From: Chloroflexota bacterium
Lineage (GTDB): Bacteria; Chloroflexota; Dehalococcoidia; UBA2979
Length of the DNA stretch: 11,695 bases
Assembly: GCA_027592975.1 (NCBI GenBank)
Contig: JAQCJS010000010.1
Location: 1-11,695 of the forward strand
Direction of reading: 5' to 3'
Within the stretch, counting starts at the first letter, position 1; every line of letters starts with the position of its first letter. This document shows, piece after piece, positions 1-6,408 of this stretch. Both the position numbers and the translations under genes were made by a program. Below the pieces are notes generated by a model that made no database searches, was not told the DNA's origin, and was given only the letters and a program-made list of their open reading frames with translations.

Positions 1-1
1 G

Positions 2-1162
2 ACGAACCCCTCCGGGTCCAACCTGGAGCGCGGGCTGATCGCCGCGTACTCCGGCAGCGTGGACGGCCGGGGCCTGCTCCCGCGCGCCGGCGAGCGCGCC
101 GGTGTGTTCGAGGTGGACGAGGCGGCGCTGGCCCGGCTGATGCCGCGCCTCCGCCCGCGCCTGGCCGTGTTCCTGAACCTGTTCCGCGACCAGTTGGACC
201 GCTACGGCGAGGTGGACTCCGTGGCGGAGGGCTGGGCGCGCGCACTGGACGAGGTGGCGACGCCGCCCACGCTGGTGCTGAATGCGGACGACCCCTCCAT
301 CGCCCAGCTCGCGCTGCACGCGCGGGGCGCGCGCGTGGTCACCTTCGGCGTGGACGACGACGCGGTCGCGCTGGGGCACGCGGAGCACGCCTCGGACGCG
401 CGCTTCTGCTCGTGCGGCTCGCGCTTCACGTACCAGTCGATCTACATGGGGCACGTCGGCCGCTGGGGCTGCGCCTCCTGTGGGCGCGCCCGTCCCGTGC
501 CGGATGTCTCCGCGCGCCGCATAGAACTGCGGGAGGACGGCAGCACCGTGCACGTGGCGATCCGCCAGGGGGAGGCGGAGGAGACGTTCCAGTTCGAGTT
601 GCCGCTGGCGGGACTGTACTCGGCGTACAACGCGCTGGCGGCGGCCGCGGCGGCGCACGCGCTGGGGATGGACGCGGCCACCATCGCCTCCGCGCTGGCC
701 GAGGCTGGGCCCGCGTTCGGGCGGCAGGAGCGGTTCGAGGTCGCTGGCCGCCGCGTCCGCCTGCTGCTGGCGAAGAACCCCGCCGGGCTGAACGAGGTGC
801 TTCGCGTGCTCACCGTCGCCGCCCCGCCGCTCAGCGTCCTGGCCATGCTGAACGACGGCGTGCAGGACGGGCAGGACGTCTCCTGGATCTACGATGCCGA
901 CCTGGAGATGCTGGCGGGGATGGGGGCCACGATCGTCTGCTCGGGCGACCGCTCGGACGATCTCGCGCTGCGCTTCGCGCTGGCGGGGTGCCCGCCGGTC
1001 GCGGTGATCGCCCAGACGGAGCGCGCGCTGGACGCCGCGCTGGCGCGCACGCCCCCCGGTGGCCGGCTGGACGTGGTGGCGACGTACACCGCGATGATGG
1101 ACGTGCGCGCCGCGCTGGCCCGGCGCGCCGGCGGGGGGGCGTACTGGGAGGGCAGCAAGTGA
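2..1162 (+). CDS. murT: Lipid II isoglutaminyl synthase, Mur ligase-like subunit MurT (5' partial)
   Basis: MurT activates the D-Glu of lipid II with ATP so that the partner GatD can amidate it to D-isoglutamine. The reading frame is open to the left edge, so the gene begins outside the window. The fragment is 386 residues and lacks roughly the first 70, including the P-loop. It opens with TNPSGSNLERG and carries the family signature NLFRDQLDRYGE. A zinc-ribbon insertion follows, with Cys codons at 407, 413, 470 and 479. The C-terminal DUF1727-type domain has AKNPAGLNEVLR and NDGVQDGQDVSWIYD, the latter holding the Asp reported to work with the GatD triad. The first Cys pair is CxC, not the usual CxxC. 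The stop overlaps the gatD start by 4 nt (GTGA), so the two subunits are translationally coupled. Confidence 0.93.
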   Translation, partial: TNPSGSNLERGLIAAYSGSVDGRGLLPRAGERAGVFEVDEAALARLMPRLRPRLAVFLNLFRDQLDRYGEVDSVAEGWARALDEVATPPTLVLNADDPSIAQLALHARGARVVTFGVDDDAVALGHAEHASDARFCSCGSRFTYQSIYMGHVGRWGCASCGRARPVPDVSARRIELREDGSTVHVAIRQGEAEETFQFELPLAGLYSAYNALAAAAAAHALGMDAATIASALAEAGPAFGRQERFEVAGRRVRLLLAKNPAGLNEVLRVLTVAAPPLSVLAMLNDGVQDGQDVSWIYDADLEMLAGMGATIVCSGDRSDDLALRFALAGCPPVAVIAQTERALDAALARTPPGGRLDVVATYTAMMDVRAALARRAGGGAYWEGSK

Positions 1163-1971
1163 CGGACGAGCGCACCCCCGACGAGACGCCGGACGAGGCC
1201 CCGCGCCGATCCATCCGCATCGTCACGCTCTACGACGATGTGATGAACGTCTACGCCGATCGAGGCAACGTGATCGCGCTCCGGGCGCGTGCCGCGGAGC
1301 ACGGCATCGACGCAGAGGTGACGTCCGTCAGCCTGGGCGATTCGCTGCCGGATGACACGGACCTGGTGCTGATCGGCGGCGGCCAGGATCGCGAGCAGCG
1401 GCGCATCGCGGACGACCTCGCCGCGCACGGGCCGAGGCTGCGCGTGTGGGCGGACGAGGGCGTGGCGATGCTGGCGATCTGCGGCGGCTACCAGCTCTTC
1501 GGCCAGTCCTACCGTGACGGCACCGGCGCGGAGCTGCCTGGCGCGGGCGTCTTCGATGTGACCACGGTGGCGCCGGGCTCCGGTTGGGCGCGCTGCATCG
1601 GCGATGTGGTGGCCACGTCCACCCTGCCCGGCGTGGGCGAGGTGGCGGGGTTCGAGAACCACGGCGGCCGCACCTACCTGGGCCCGGCCGCGCGGCCGTT
1701 CGCGATGGTGGAGTACGGCTACGGCAACAACGGGGACGATGGCACGGAGGGCGCACAGCGCAACGAGGCGATCGGGACGTACCTCCACGGATCGCTGCTG
1801 CCGAAGAACCCCGCGCTCCTCGACTACCTGATCGCGGCGGCTCTCCGGCACCGGGAGGGCCCGGACAGCGCGCCGCTCGCGCCGATCGGCGCACCCTACT
1901 CGGAGCGCGCTCACGCGGCGGCCGTGCAGGTGGCGAAGCGGCGATCGCGCCGCTGGGCGCGGCCCTCGTAG
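1159..1971 (+). CDS. gatD: Lipid II isoglutaminyl synthase glutaminase subunit GatD
   Basis: GatD is a class I (CobB/CobQ-like) glutamine amidotransferase that hydrolyses glutamine and passes ammonia to MurT, amidating the second residue of the peptidoglycan stem peptide in the cytoplasm. The protein is 270 residues from the GTG that overlaps the murT stop. A 17-residue acidic N-terminal stretch precedes the conserved start RIVTLYDDVMNVYADRGN. The nucleophile Cys108 lies in LAICGGYQLFG, and His210 lies in GTYLHGSLLPKNP. The FENHGGRTYLG motif is also typical of GatD. The C-terminal tail is basic. The GTG start is chosen because the 4-nt overlap is the usual arrangement for this pair. Identification is firm; the exact N-terminus is less certain. 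Confidence 0.94.
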   Translation: MTDERTPDETPDEAPRRSIRIVTLYDDVMNVYADRGNVIALRARAAEHGIDAEVTSVSLGDSLPDDTDLVLIGGGQDREQRRIADDLAAHGPRLRVWADEGVAMLAICGGYQLFGQSYRDGTGAELPGAGVFDVTTVAPGSGWARCIGDVVATSTLPGVGEVAGFENHGGRTYLGPAARPFAMVEYGYGNNGDDGTEGAQRNEAIGTYLHGSLLPKNPALLDYLIAAALRHREGPDSAPLAPIGAPYSERAHAAAVQVAKRRSRRWARPS

Positions 1972-2052
1972 CGCGCCCGTCCTACCGCGTGGGCGTATCG
2001 TGATCGCTGCCACCACGGCCGACCGCCGCCGCGGGTGATTTCGGAGGGCAGC

Positions 2053-2913
2053 GTGCTGGAGTTCCTGGTCATCACGATCCCGTGGAGCCCCAACCTCGGG
2101 CAGATCGGGCCGTTTCTCATCACCTGGCATGGCCTGTTCACCGCCCTGGGCATCCTGGGCGGCGTGCAGCTGTCACTCTGGGCGGGGCGGCGCGTCGGCT
2201 ATGACGAGGACGACGCGTACACGCTGGCGCTGGTCGGCGTGCCCAGCGGCATCATCGGCGCCCGCGCGCTGTTCGTGGCGGAGCACTGGGCGTACTACGG
2301 TCAGAACCCCGCGGACATCTTCGCGATCGCGGAAGGCGGCATCTCCGTGTGGGGCGCCGTCCTCGGCGGCGTCCTCGGCTCGTTCCTCTTCGCGATGTGG
2401 CGAGGCTACGAGTTGCGCAAAGGCCTCGACATCGCCAGCTTCGGCCTGATCACGGGCATGGGCATCGGCCGTCTCGGCGACCTGGTGAACGGCGAGCACC
2501 TGGCGAAGGCGACCACCCTGCCGTGGGCCGTGATCTACTCCCACCCGCAGTCGCCGGCGTTCGCGCACTCGCTCACGGTCGGCGCGCACCACCCAGCGAC
2601 GACGTACGAGATGATCGGCGACTTCGTGATCCTCGGGGCGCTGTTCTTCTTCATGTTCGGGCCGCTGCGGCGGCGGCCGGGGCTGACGTTCTTCGTCTTC
2701 CTGATCAGTTACTCCGTCATGCGCTGGGCGGTCAGCTTCCTGCGCATGGACTCCGCGGACACGTTCCTGCCGGGGGCGACCGTGCCTCAGCTCGTCTCGA
2801 TCCTCACGGTGATCGGCTCGATCCCCCCGGTAATCTGGCTGCTCCGCCAGCCGCCGGTGGATCCGGCGCCCGCGCCCGCGCGGCCCGGCCGCATCCCGGT
2901 GCGCCGCGAGTGA
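2053..2913 (+). CDS. lgt: Prolipoprotein diacylglyceryl transferase (divergent Lgt)
   Basis: Lgt transfers diacylglycerol from phosphatidylglycerol to the lipobox Cys of preprolipoproteins in the cytoplasmic membrane. The product is 286 residues with about seven hydrophobic segments. The GTG at 2053 is preferred over the one at 2035 because GGAGGG lies at 2043-2048, just upstream of it. The Lgt signature GRLGDLVNGEH (residues 140-149), GGISVWGAVLGG (95-106) and HPATTYEM (180-187) are present. Aligned by eye to E. coli Lgt, Arg143, Glu151 and Arg239 are kept (R140, E148, R224). Tyr26, His103, Asn146 and Glu243 are replaced by H26, W100, D143 and S228. I believe such changes recur in Chloroflexota Lgt proteins, so this is probably a clade variant and not a dead enzyme. 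A 13-nt gap separates it from the next gene. Confidence 0.9.
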   Translation: MLEFLVITIPWSPNLGQIGPFLITWHGLFTALGILGGVQLSLWAGRRVGYDEDDAYTLALVGVPSGIIGARALFVAEHWAYYGQNPADIFAIAEGGISVWGAVLGGVLGSFLFAMWRGYELRKGLDIASFGLITGMGIGRLGDLVNGEHLAKATTLPWAVIYSHPQSPAFAHSLTVGAHHPATTYEMIGDFVILGALFFFMFGPLRRRPGLTFFVFLISYSVMRWAVSFLRMDSADTFLPGATVPQLVSILTVIGSIPPVIWLLRQPPVDPAPAPARPGRIPVRRE

Positions 2914-2926
2914 CCGAGGTGCCTCG

Positions 2927-3223
2927 ATGATGCGCGGCGCGCCGATCCTTCCGGACGGGTCGCCTCGGGTGACCCTGTACAGCCGCAAGGGCTGCCACCT
3001 GTGTGACGTCGCGCGGCTGCAACTGCGCGCGCTCCAGCAGACCCTCCCCTTCCACATCGACGATGTGAACATCGAGGGGGACGAGGATCTCGAGCGCCGC
3101 TACATGCTCGAGATCCCGGTGATCGAGATCGCGGGCGCGGTGGTGTCTCAGGGGCAGATCGACCTGGGCGTCGTGCGCGCCGCGATCATCAACGCGCGCC
3201 TCGGGAAGACGCTGGGCCAGTAG
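2927..3223 (+). CDS. Glutaredoxin-like thioredoxin-fold protein
   Basis: A small protein of 98 residues with one thioredoxin/glutaredoxin fold and no signal peptide, so probably cytoplasmic. The opening strand RVTLYSRKGCHLC holds the redox motif Cys23-His-Leu-Cys26. Pro64 in EIPVIEI is the expected cis-proline beside the active site. The length and the GCHLC motif fit the small glutaredoxin-like (DUF836-type) proteins, whose substrates are mostly unknown. Two ATG codons occur in tandem at 2927 and 2930. GAGGT at 2916-2920 serves either one. It lies 13 nt after lgt and is probably co-transcribed with it. Its partner cannot be inferred from this window. Confidence 0.85.
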   Translation: MMRGAPILPDGSPRVTLYSRKGCHLCDVARLQLRALQQTLPFHIDDVNIEGDEDLERRYMLEIPVIEIAGAVVSQGQIDLGVVRAAIINARLGKTLGQ

Positions 3224-3251
3224 CCGCCGGCCGTCGTGCGTTGAGTGTCGA

Positions 3252-3485
3252 CTACGAGGCCTCCTGCTCGCCGTCCAACTCGATGACGGCGGTGAACGCC
3301 GCCCAGTCTGAGACGCGGAAGACGATCTCGTTGTCGGCCACGTCCAGCCGATGGTTCTCCTCCACTTCCACGGGGTGGCCGGCGCGGGTGTAGATGGTCA
3401 ACCAGCGCGCGACGGCGGCGGGAGGGCTCAGGTCAGGAGAAGCCCTTGTCCTGGTGTACGACGACCCCAGATCAGGCGTCCTCAA
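3252..3485 (-). CDS. Small hypothetical protein, uncertain start
   Basis: A 77-residue reading frame on the minus strand. I do not recognise it. The last 50 residues have a balanced composition (for example WLTIYTRAGHPVEVEEN and NEIVFRVSDW) that looks like a beta-rich small domain, unlike the Arg/Ala/Pro-rich shadow frames nearby. The first 27 residues look less protein-like. A TTG start at 3485 has AGGCGG 9 nt upstream; an internal TTG at 3401 is another option. It is divergent from the SAM-riboswitch leader, and the promoter of that leader lies just upstream of its start. It could be a real small gene or a remnant of a longer one. Confidence 0.4.
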   Translation of the reverse strand: MRTPDLGSSYTRTRASPDLSPPAAVARWLTIYTRAGHPVEVEENHRLDVADNEIVFRVSDWAAFTAVIELDGEQEAS

Positions 3486-3502
3486 TCGACCCGTCCGCCT
3501 GA

Positions 3503-3532
3503 TTGACAGAATGCTCGGCCGGAATCTAGCCT
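3503..3532 (+). promoter_or_regulatory. Probable promoter of the SAM-riboswitch operon
   Basis: A perfect TTGACA hexamer occurs at 3503-3508. The best -10 candidate is TAGCCT at 3527-3532, with an 18-nt spacer; TCTAGC at 3525-3530 is weaker. Either would start transcription about 40 nt before the riboswitch aptamer. The -35 is convincing, the -10 is not. Confidence 0.5.
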
Positions 3533-3580
3533 CGTGGGGTACGCATCAGGCGGCAGCCCCTTGCGGGTGAGAGCTTCGAT

Positions 3581-3700
3581 GTTCATCCAGAGCGGGGGAG
3601 GGCCCGGCCCAACGAACCCGCGGCAACCGGTCGCCACGGCCTTGGGCGAACACGGTGCTAACTCCGGCTCGGCGTCACGGTGACGCCGGGGATGATGAAC
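3581..3700 (+). promoter_or_regulatory. SAM-I (S-box) riboswitch aptamer
   Basis: The conserved S-box core is present in order. P1 is formed by GTTCATC (3581-3587) and GATGAAC (3694-3700). The segment CAGAGCGGGGGAGGGCCC carries the 5' side of P2, which closes with CCCGC at 3617-3621. GGCAACC is at 3622-3628, GGTGCTAACTCC is just before P4, and P4 is the perfect hairpin GGCGTCA-CGG-TGACGCC (3671-3687). SAM-I switches sense S-adenosylmethionine and normally turn off methionine, cysteine or SAM genes when SAM is plentiful. This one lies upstream of the thrC-like/NIL/carrier operon. No canonical U-rich terminator follows P1, so control is probably translational or acts through the downstream leader ORF and hairpins. 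Confidence 0.93.
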
Positions 3701-3714
3701 GGAAGGCGCCGCTC

Positions 3715-3819
3715 ATGACCTCACTTCACGACCCCCTCTCAACACCGCTAGCGGGTGCATCGGCGCGCGCGGCGACCGGCGTCATGCGCCGCCCGATGCG
3801 CCTCATGGTGATGCGCTAG
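3715..3819 (+). CDS. Putative Met-rich leader peptide
   Basis: A 34-residue open reading frame starts 15 nt after riboswitch P1. It has a strong ribosome binding site, GGAAGG at 3701-3706, 8 nt before the ATG. Its C-terminus, VMRRPMRLMVMR, has four Met codons (3784, 3796, 3805, 3811) within the last eleven codons. That placement resembles attenuator leader peptides, which sense one aminoacyl-tRNA. CTTC at 3574-3577 can pair with GAAG at 3702-3705 and extend P1 over the ribosome binding site, so SAM binding could block its translation. A strong hairpin begins at the last base of its stop codon. I know no protein family for it, and it may be a chance ORF. Confidence 0.5.
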   Translation: MTSLHDPLSTPLAGASARAATGVMRRPMRLMVMR

Positions 3820-3853
3820 CCCGACGCGAAGCCACACGGCTCGCGCCTCGGGC
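3819..3853 (+). other. Strong stem-loop at the leader ORF stop codon
   Basis: GCCCGA (3819-3824), CGCG (3825-3828) and AGCC (3830-3833) pair with GGCT (3838-3841), CGCG (3842-3845) and TCGGGC (3848-3853). This gives 14 base pairs with two small bulges and an ACAC loop. No T-run follows, so it is not a standard intrinsic terminator. Its position suggests that ribosomes finishing or stalling near the end of the leader ORF would alter its folding. Confidence 0.55.
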
Positions 3854-3880
3854 GTCTCCACCTGATCCGACCGGCGTTCC

Positions 3881-3909
3881 TGCGCGCCCTCCGCAACCGG
3901 AGGCGCGCA
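3881..3909 (+). other. Stem-loop just upstream of the thrC-like start
   Basis: The arms 3881-3893 and 3898-3909 form 12 GC-rich pairs with one bulged C and a CAAC loop. It ends 20 nt before the ATG at 3930 and 5 nt before the likely ribosome binding site (CGAGGA, 3915-3920). It could pause transcription, take part in leader folding or influence initiation of the next gene. No T-run follows. Between 3854 and 3880 I see nothing else. Confidence 0.45.
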
Positions 3910-3929
3910 CCATTCGAGGACTCAACCCC

Positions 3930-5183
3930 ATGACGTTCGCTCAAGCCCTGAAGTGCCGCGAGTGCGGCCGCGAGTATCCGCTGACTCCCATCTTCTCCTG
4001 CGAGTTCTGCTTCGGCCCGCTGGAGGTCGCCTACGACTACGACGGCATCCGCGCGGCGATGACGCGCGACTCGATCGAGCGCGGGCCGACCAGCCTCTGG
4101 CGCTACGCGGAGCTGCTGCCGTGCGACCCGCAGTACAAGGTCGACCTGGGCACCGGCTACACGCCGCTGATCAAGGCGGATCGCCTTGCGAAGGCCGTCG
4201 GCCTGGACACGCTGTGGATCAAGAACGACACCGTGAACCCCACGTGGTCGTTCAAGGATCGCGTGGTCTCCGTGGCGATCGCGAAGGCGCGCGAGTTCGG
4301 CTTCGAGGCGATGGCGTGCGCGTCCACCGGCAACCTGGCCAACTCCGTGGCGGCGCACGCGGCCGGCGCGGGGATGGACTGCTACGTCTTCATCCCGGAC
4401 GACCTGGAGCAGGGCAAGGTCGTGGGCTCCGCGATCTACAACCCCACGCTGGTGATGGTGCGCGGCTCCTACGACGACGTGAACCGGCTCTGCACGGAGC
4501 TGTCCATGGCGCGCCCGTGGGCGTTCGTGAACATCAACGTCCGCCCGTACTACGCGGAAGGCAGCCGCACGCTGGGCTACGAGATCGCGGAGCAGCTGGG
4601 CTGGCGCGCGCCCGACCACATCGTCGCGCCCATGGCGTCCGGCTCTATGTACACCAAGATCTGGAAGGGCCTGCAGGAGTTCCACAAGGTGGGGCTCATC
4701 GACACGCCGCACACGCGCATGTCCGGTGCGCAGGCGGAGGGCTGCTCGCCGATCACCACGGCGTACGAGAAGCACACGCTGAACTTCGTCCCGCAGAAGC
4801 CAAACACCATCGCGCGGTCGCTCGCCATCGGGAACCCGGCGGACGGCTACTACGCGCTGAAGCAGATGCAGGAGACCAACGGCGGTGCCGAGATGGTCAA
4901 CGACGACGAGATCGTGGAGGGCATCAAGCTGCTCGCCGAGACCGAGGGCATCTTCGCGGAGACCGCCGGCGGCGTGACGATCGGCTGCCTCAAGAAGATG
5001 GTCGCGTCCGGCTTCATCCGTCGTGACGAGGAGACCGTGGCGGTGATCTCCGGCGGCGGACTGAAGACGATCGAGGCGGTCGCGGACAAGGTGGCGGAGC
5101 CGCTGCGCGTGCCGGCCAACGCCGGCGCGTTCGACGAGGCGCTACGGCAGCGGCAGGGCGCCCCCGTGGGCGCTCGGGCGTAG
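3930..5183 (+). CDS. thrC: Threonine synthase family PLP enzyme (possible homocysteine-forming role)
   Basis: A fold-type II PLP enzyme of 417 residues. An N-terminal zinc ribbon has Cys9/Cys12 and Cys24/Cys27, followed by FGPLEVAYDY. The PLP lysine is expected at Lys109 in NPTWSFKDR. ASTGNLANS, the AEGCSPI segment and the glycine-rich ISGGGLKT stretch match the zinc-ribbon threonine synthases of cyanobacteria and Chloroflexota. That family converts O-phosphohomoserine to threonine. Its setting is unusual: it is the first gene after a SAM-I riboswitch and is followed at once by NIL-domain and sulfur-carrier genes. SAM control suits methionine synthesis better than threonine. I infer that it may instead, or also, make homocysteine from O-phosphohomoserine and a carrier thiocarboxylate. 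The family call is firm; the reaction is not settled. Confidence 0.88.
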   Translation: MTFAQALKCRECGREYPLTPIFSCEFCFGPLEVAYDYDGIRAAMTRDSIERGPTSLWRYAELLPCDPQYKVDLGTGYTPLIKADRLAKAVGLDTLWIKNDTVNPTWSFKDRVVSVAIAKAREFGFEAMACASTGNLANSVAAHAAGAGMDCYVFIPDDLEQGKVVGSAIYNPTLVMVRGSYDDVNRLCTELSMARPWAFVNINVRPYYAEGSRTLGYEIAEQLGWRAPDHIVAPMASGSMYTKIWKGLQEFHKVGLIDTPHTRMSGAQAEGCSPITTAYEKHTLNFVPQKPNTIARSLAIGNPADGYYALKQMQETNGGAEMVNDDEIVEGIKLLAETEGIFAETAGGVTIGCLKKMVASGFIRRDEETVAVISGGGLKTIEAVADKVAEPLRVPANAGAFDEALRQRQGAPVGARA

Positions 5184-5192
5184 GGGCCGCAC

Positions 5193-5438
5193 ATGGCGAC
5201 GAAGCACGTCCGGCTGACGTACAGCCAGCAGCTGATCAAAGAACCGCTGATCTACAACATGGGCCACACGTTCCAGGTGGTGACGGACGTCCGCGTGGCG
5301 GACGTGGGGCCGGCCGCCGGCTTTGTGATCATGGAGATCTCCGGCGAGGACGACGAGATCGAGCGTGCGCTCCAGTGGGCCCGCGACAAGGGCGTGCGCG
5401 TGGACGACGCCACACTCGGGGATGTCGTCGAGGGGTAA
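5193..5438 (+). CDS. NIL-domain protein
   Basis: A stand-alone NIL domain of 81 residues, 9 nt after the thrC-like gene, with AGGGG at 5182-5186 as ribosome binding site. The protein runs VRLTYSQQLIKEPLIYNMG, then a strand-rich middle, EISGEDDEIERALQWARDKGVRV and a short tail. NIL domains are small ACT-like ligand-binding modules. They are found at the C-terminus of the methionine transporter ATPase MetN, and fused to ferredoxin in proteins needed for homocysteine synthesis in methanogens. It has no Cys, so it carries no iron-sulfur cluster. Position and family both point to methionine or homocysteine metabolism, either as an allosteric sensor or as an accessory subunit. Its exact role is unknown. 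Confidence 0.85.
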   Translation: MATKHVRLTYSQQLIKEPLIYNMGHTFQVVTDVRVADVGPAAGFVIMEISGEDDEIERALQWARDKGVRVDDATLGDVVEG

Positions 5439-5502
5439 GCACACACCGAGGCGCACCGCGCCTCCCACGGATGAACGACTGATTTCGGAAGGACCGACCG
5501 CG

Positions 5503-5781
5503 ATGGCTGTGACTGTGAAGATCCCGACTCCGCTCCGCAACCTCACCGGCGACCAGGACACCTATGCCGCCGACCCCAGCGACCTGCGCGGCATCGTCAC
5601 CTCGCTGGAGGGGGCGTTCCCGGGGATGAAGGATCGCCTCCTGGACGACGGTGGCGAGCTCCGCCGCTTCGTGAACATCTACGTGAACGGCGAGGATGTC
5701 CGCTTCCTGGACGGGCTGACGACGGCCCTGAAGGACGGCGACGAGGTCTCCATCGTCCCGGCGGTCGCCGGCGGGATGTAG
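5503..5781 (+). CDS. ThiS/MoaD-family sulfur carrier 1 (CysO-like)
   Basis: A ubiquitin-fold sulfur carrier of 92 residues. Members are adenylated on the terminal Gly by a MoeB/ThiF-type E1 and converted to a thiocarboxylate that donates sulfide. This one resembles mycobacterial CysO: VKIPTPLRNLTG near the N-terminus, FVNIYVNGEDVRFLDG in the middle and IVPAVAGGM at the end. The diglycine is at residues 90-91 and is followed by one Met, so it should need trimming before use. The start is the ATG with GGAAGGA at 5487-5493, 9 nt upstream. It lies 64 nt after the NIL gene in the same operon and so probably serves the thrC-like enzyme. The family is certain; the client enzyme is inferred from position. 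Confidence 0.92.
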   Translation: MAVTVKIPTPLRNLTGDQDTYAADPSDLRGIVTSLEGAFPGMKDRLLDDGGELRRFVNIYVNGEDVRFLDGLTTALKDGDEVSIVPAVAGGM

Positions 5782-5785
5782 CGGC

Positions 5786-6118
5786 GTGTCCGTCGGACGG
5801 TTCTCGCTCCTGGGACTGGTAGCGGCGGCGCTGATCGGCGTGGCCGCTGCGCACACGGCGACGCTCGTGCTGGCGGCGGCGGTGCCCCGCATGGGCATCC
5901 TGGTGATGCTGGTGCTGATCGCGCAGCTCTGGGTCGCCGTGCGAGCCGCCTCGCGCCGGACAGTCCCGCAACTGGCCGGAGTGGCGCTGCTCGCAGTGAT
6001 CAGCGCCGTCGGCCCGGTGAGCCAGGCGGCGGCGCCGCTCATGCTCGCCGCGGCGTTCGCGGCGGGTGCCGCCGGCCAGGAGTACCTGCAGGAGCGCCGT
6101 GCGAGGGCCTCTCGGTGA
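5786..6118 (+). CDS. Small hypothetical membrane protein A
   Basis: I do not recognise this 110-residue protein. It is strongly hydrophobic, with about three or four likely membrane segments (around residues 6-30, 35-53, 62-78 and 82-98) and a basic C-terminal tail, QERRARASR. The GTG start lies 4 nt after the stop of sulfur carrier 1, and its stop overlaps the next membrane gene, so it is probably part of the same transcript. It has no Cys and no clear charged residue inside the membrane. Together with membrane protein B it could form a small heteromeric complex. A link to sulfur or amino-acid transport is only positional. Confidence 0.7.
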   Translation: MSVGRFSLLGLVAAALIGVAAAHTATLVLAAAVPRMGILVMLVLIAQLWVAVRAASRRTVPQLAGVALLAVISAVGPVSQAAAPLMLAAAFAAGAAGQEYLQERRARASR

Positions 6119-6408
6119 CCCGGCGGCCCTCCGTCTTGGGCCTGAGCGCCTCCGTCCTCGCCAGCGGGATCGCCGTCCTCTACCTCCTGCTGATCGTCCA
6201 AGGCGCGGTCGGTTACGAGGGCGCGGAGGGCTACGTGGCGGTGGTCGCCTCGATCTTCGTGCTGCAGGCGGCCCTCACGGTGCTGGGGACCGTGAGGCTC
6301 ATCATGCTGTTCACCGGGGGGCTGGCGCTGTTCTCTATCGGCGTGCCGCTGATGCTGGCCGGGGCGCTGGCGCTGGGTGCGGCACTCCGCGCGCGGGTCT
6401 CGATCTAG
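6115..6408 (+). CDS. Small hypothetical membrane protein B
   Basis: An unrecognised 97-residue protein that overlaps membrane protein A by 4 nt (GTGA), which indicates translational coupling. It has about three hydrophobic segments (around residues 8-30, 40-60 and 64-90) and short basic ends (MTRRP, RARVSI). The gap that follows before the Rrf2 promoter suggests the operon ends here, although I see no clear terminator. Its role is unknown. Confidence 0.68.
   Translation: MTRRPSVLGLSASVLASGIAVLYLLLIVQGAVGYEGAEGYVAVVASIFVLQAALTVLGTVRLIMLFTGGLALFSIGVPLMLAGALALGAALRARVSI

Noticed and set aside
2035..2052. Earlier GTG start for lgt at 2035.
   Set aside because: It would place the GGAGGG ribosome binding site inside the gene; starting at 2053 uses that site and gives the normal N-terminal length.
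889..2130. Long minus-strand frame opposite murT and gatD, and a plus-strand frame entering gatD from 412.
   Set aside because: Composition is Arg/Ala/Pro-rich and the genuine frames here carry clear MurT and GatD motifs. The 412 start only extends gatD upstream through murT.
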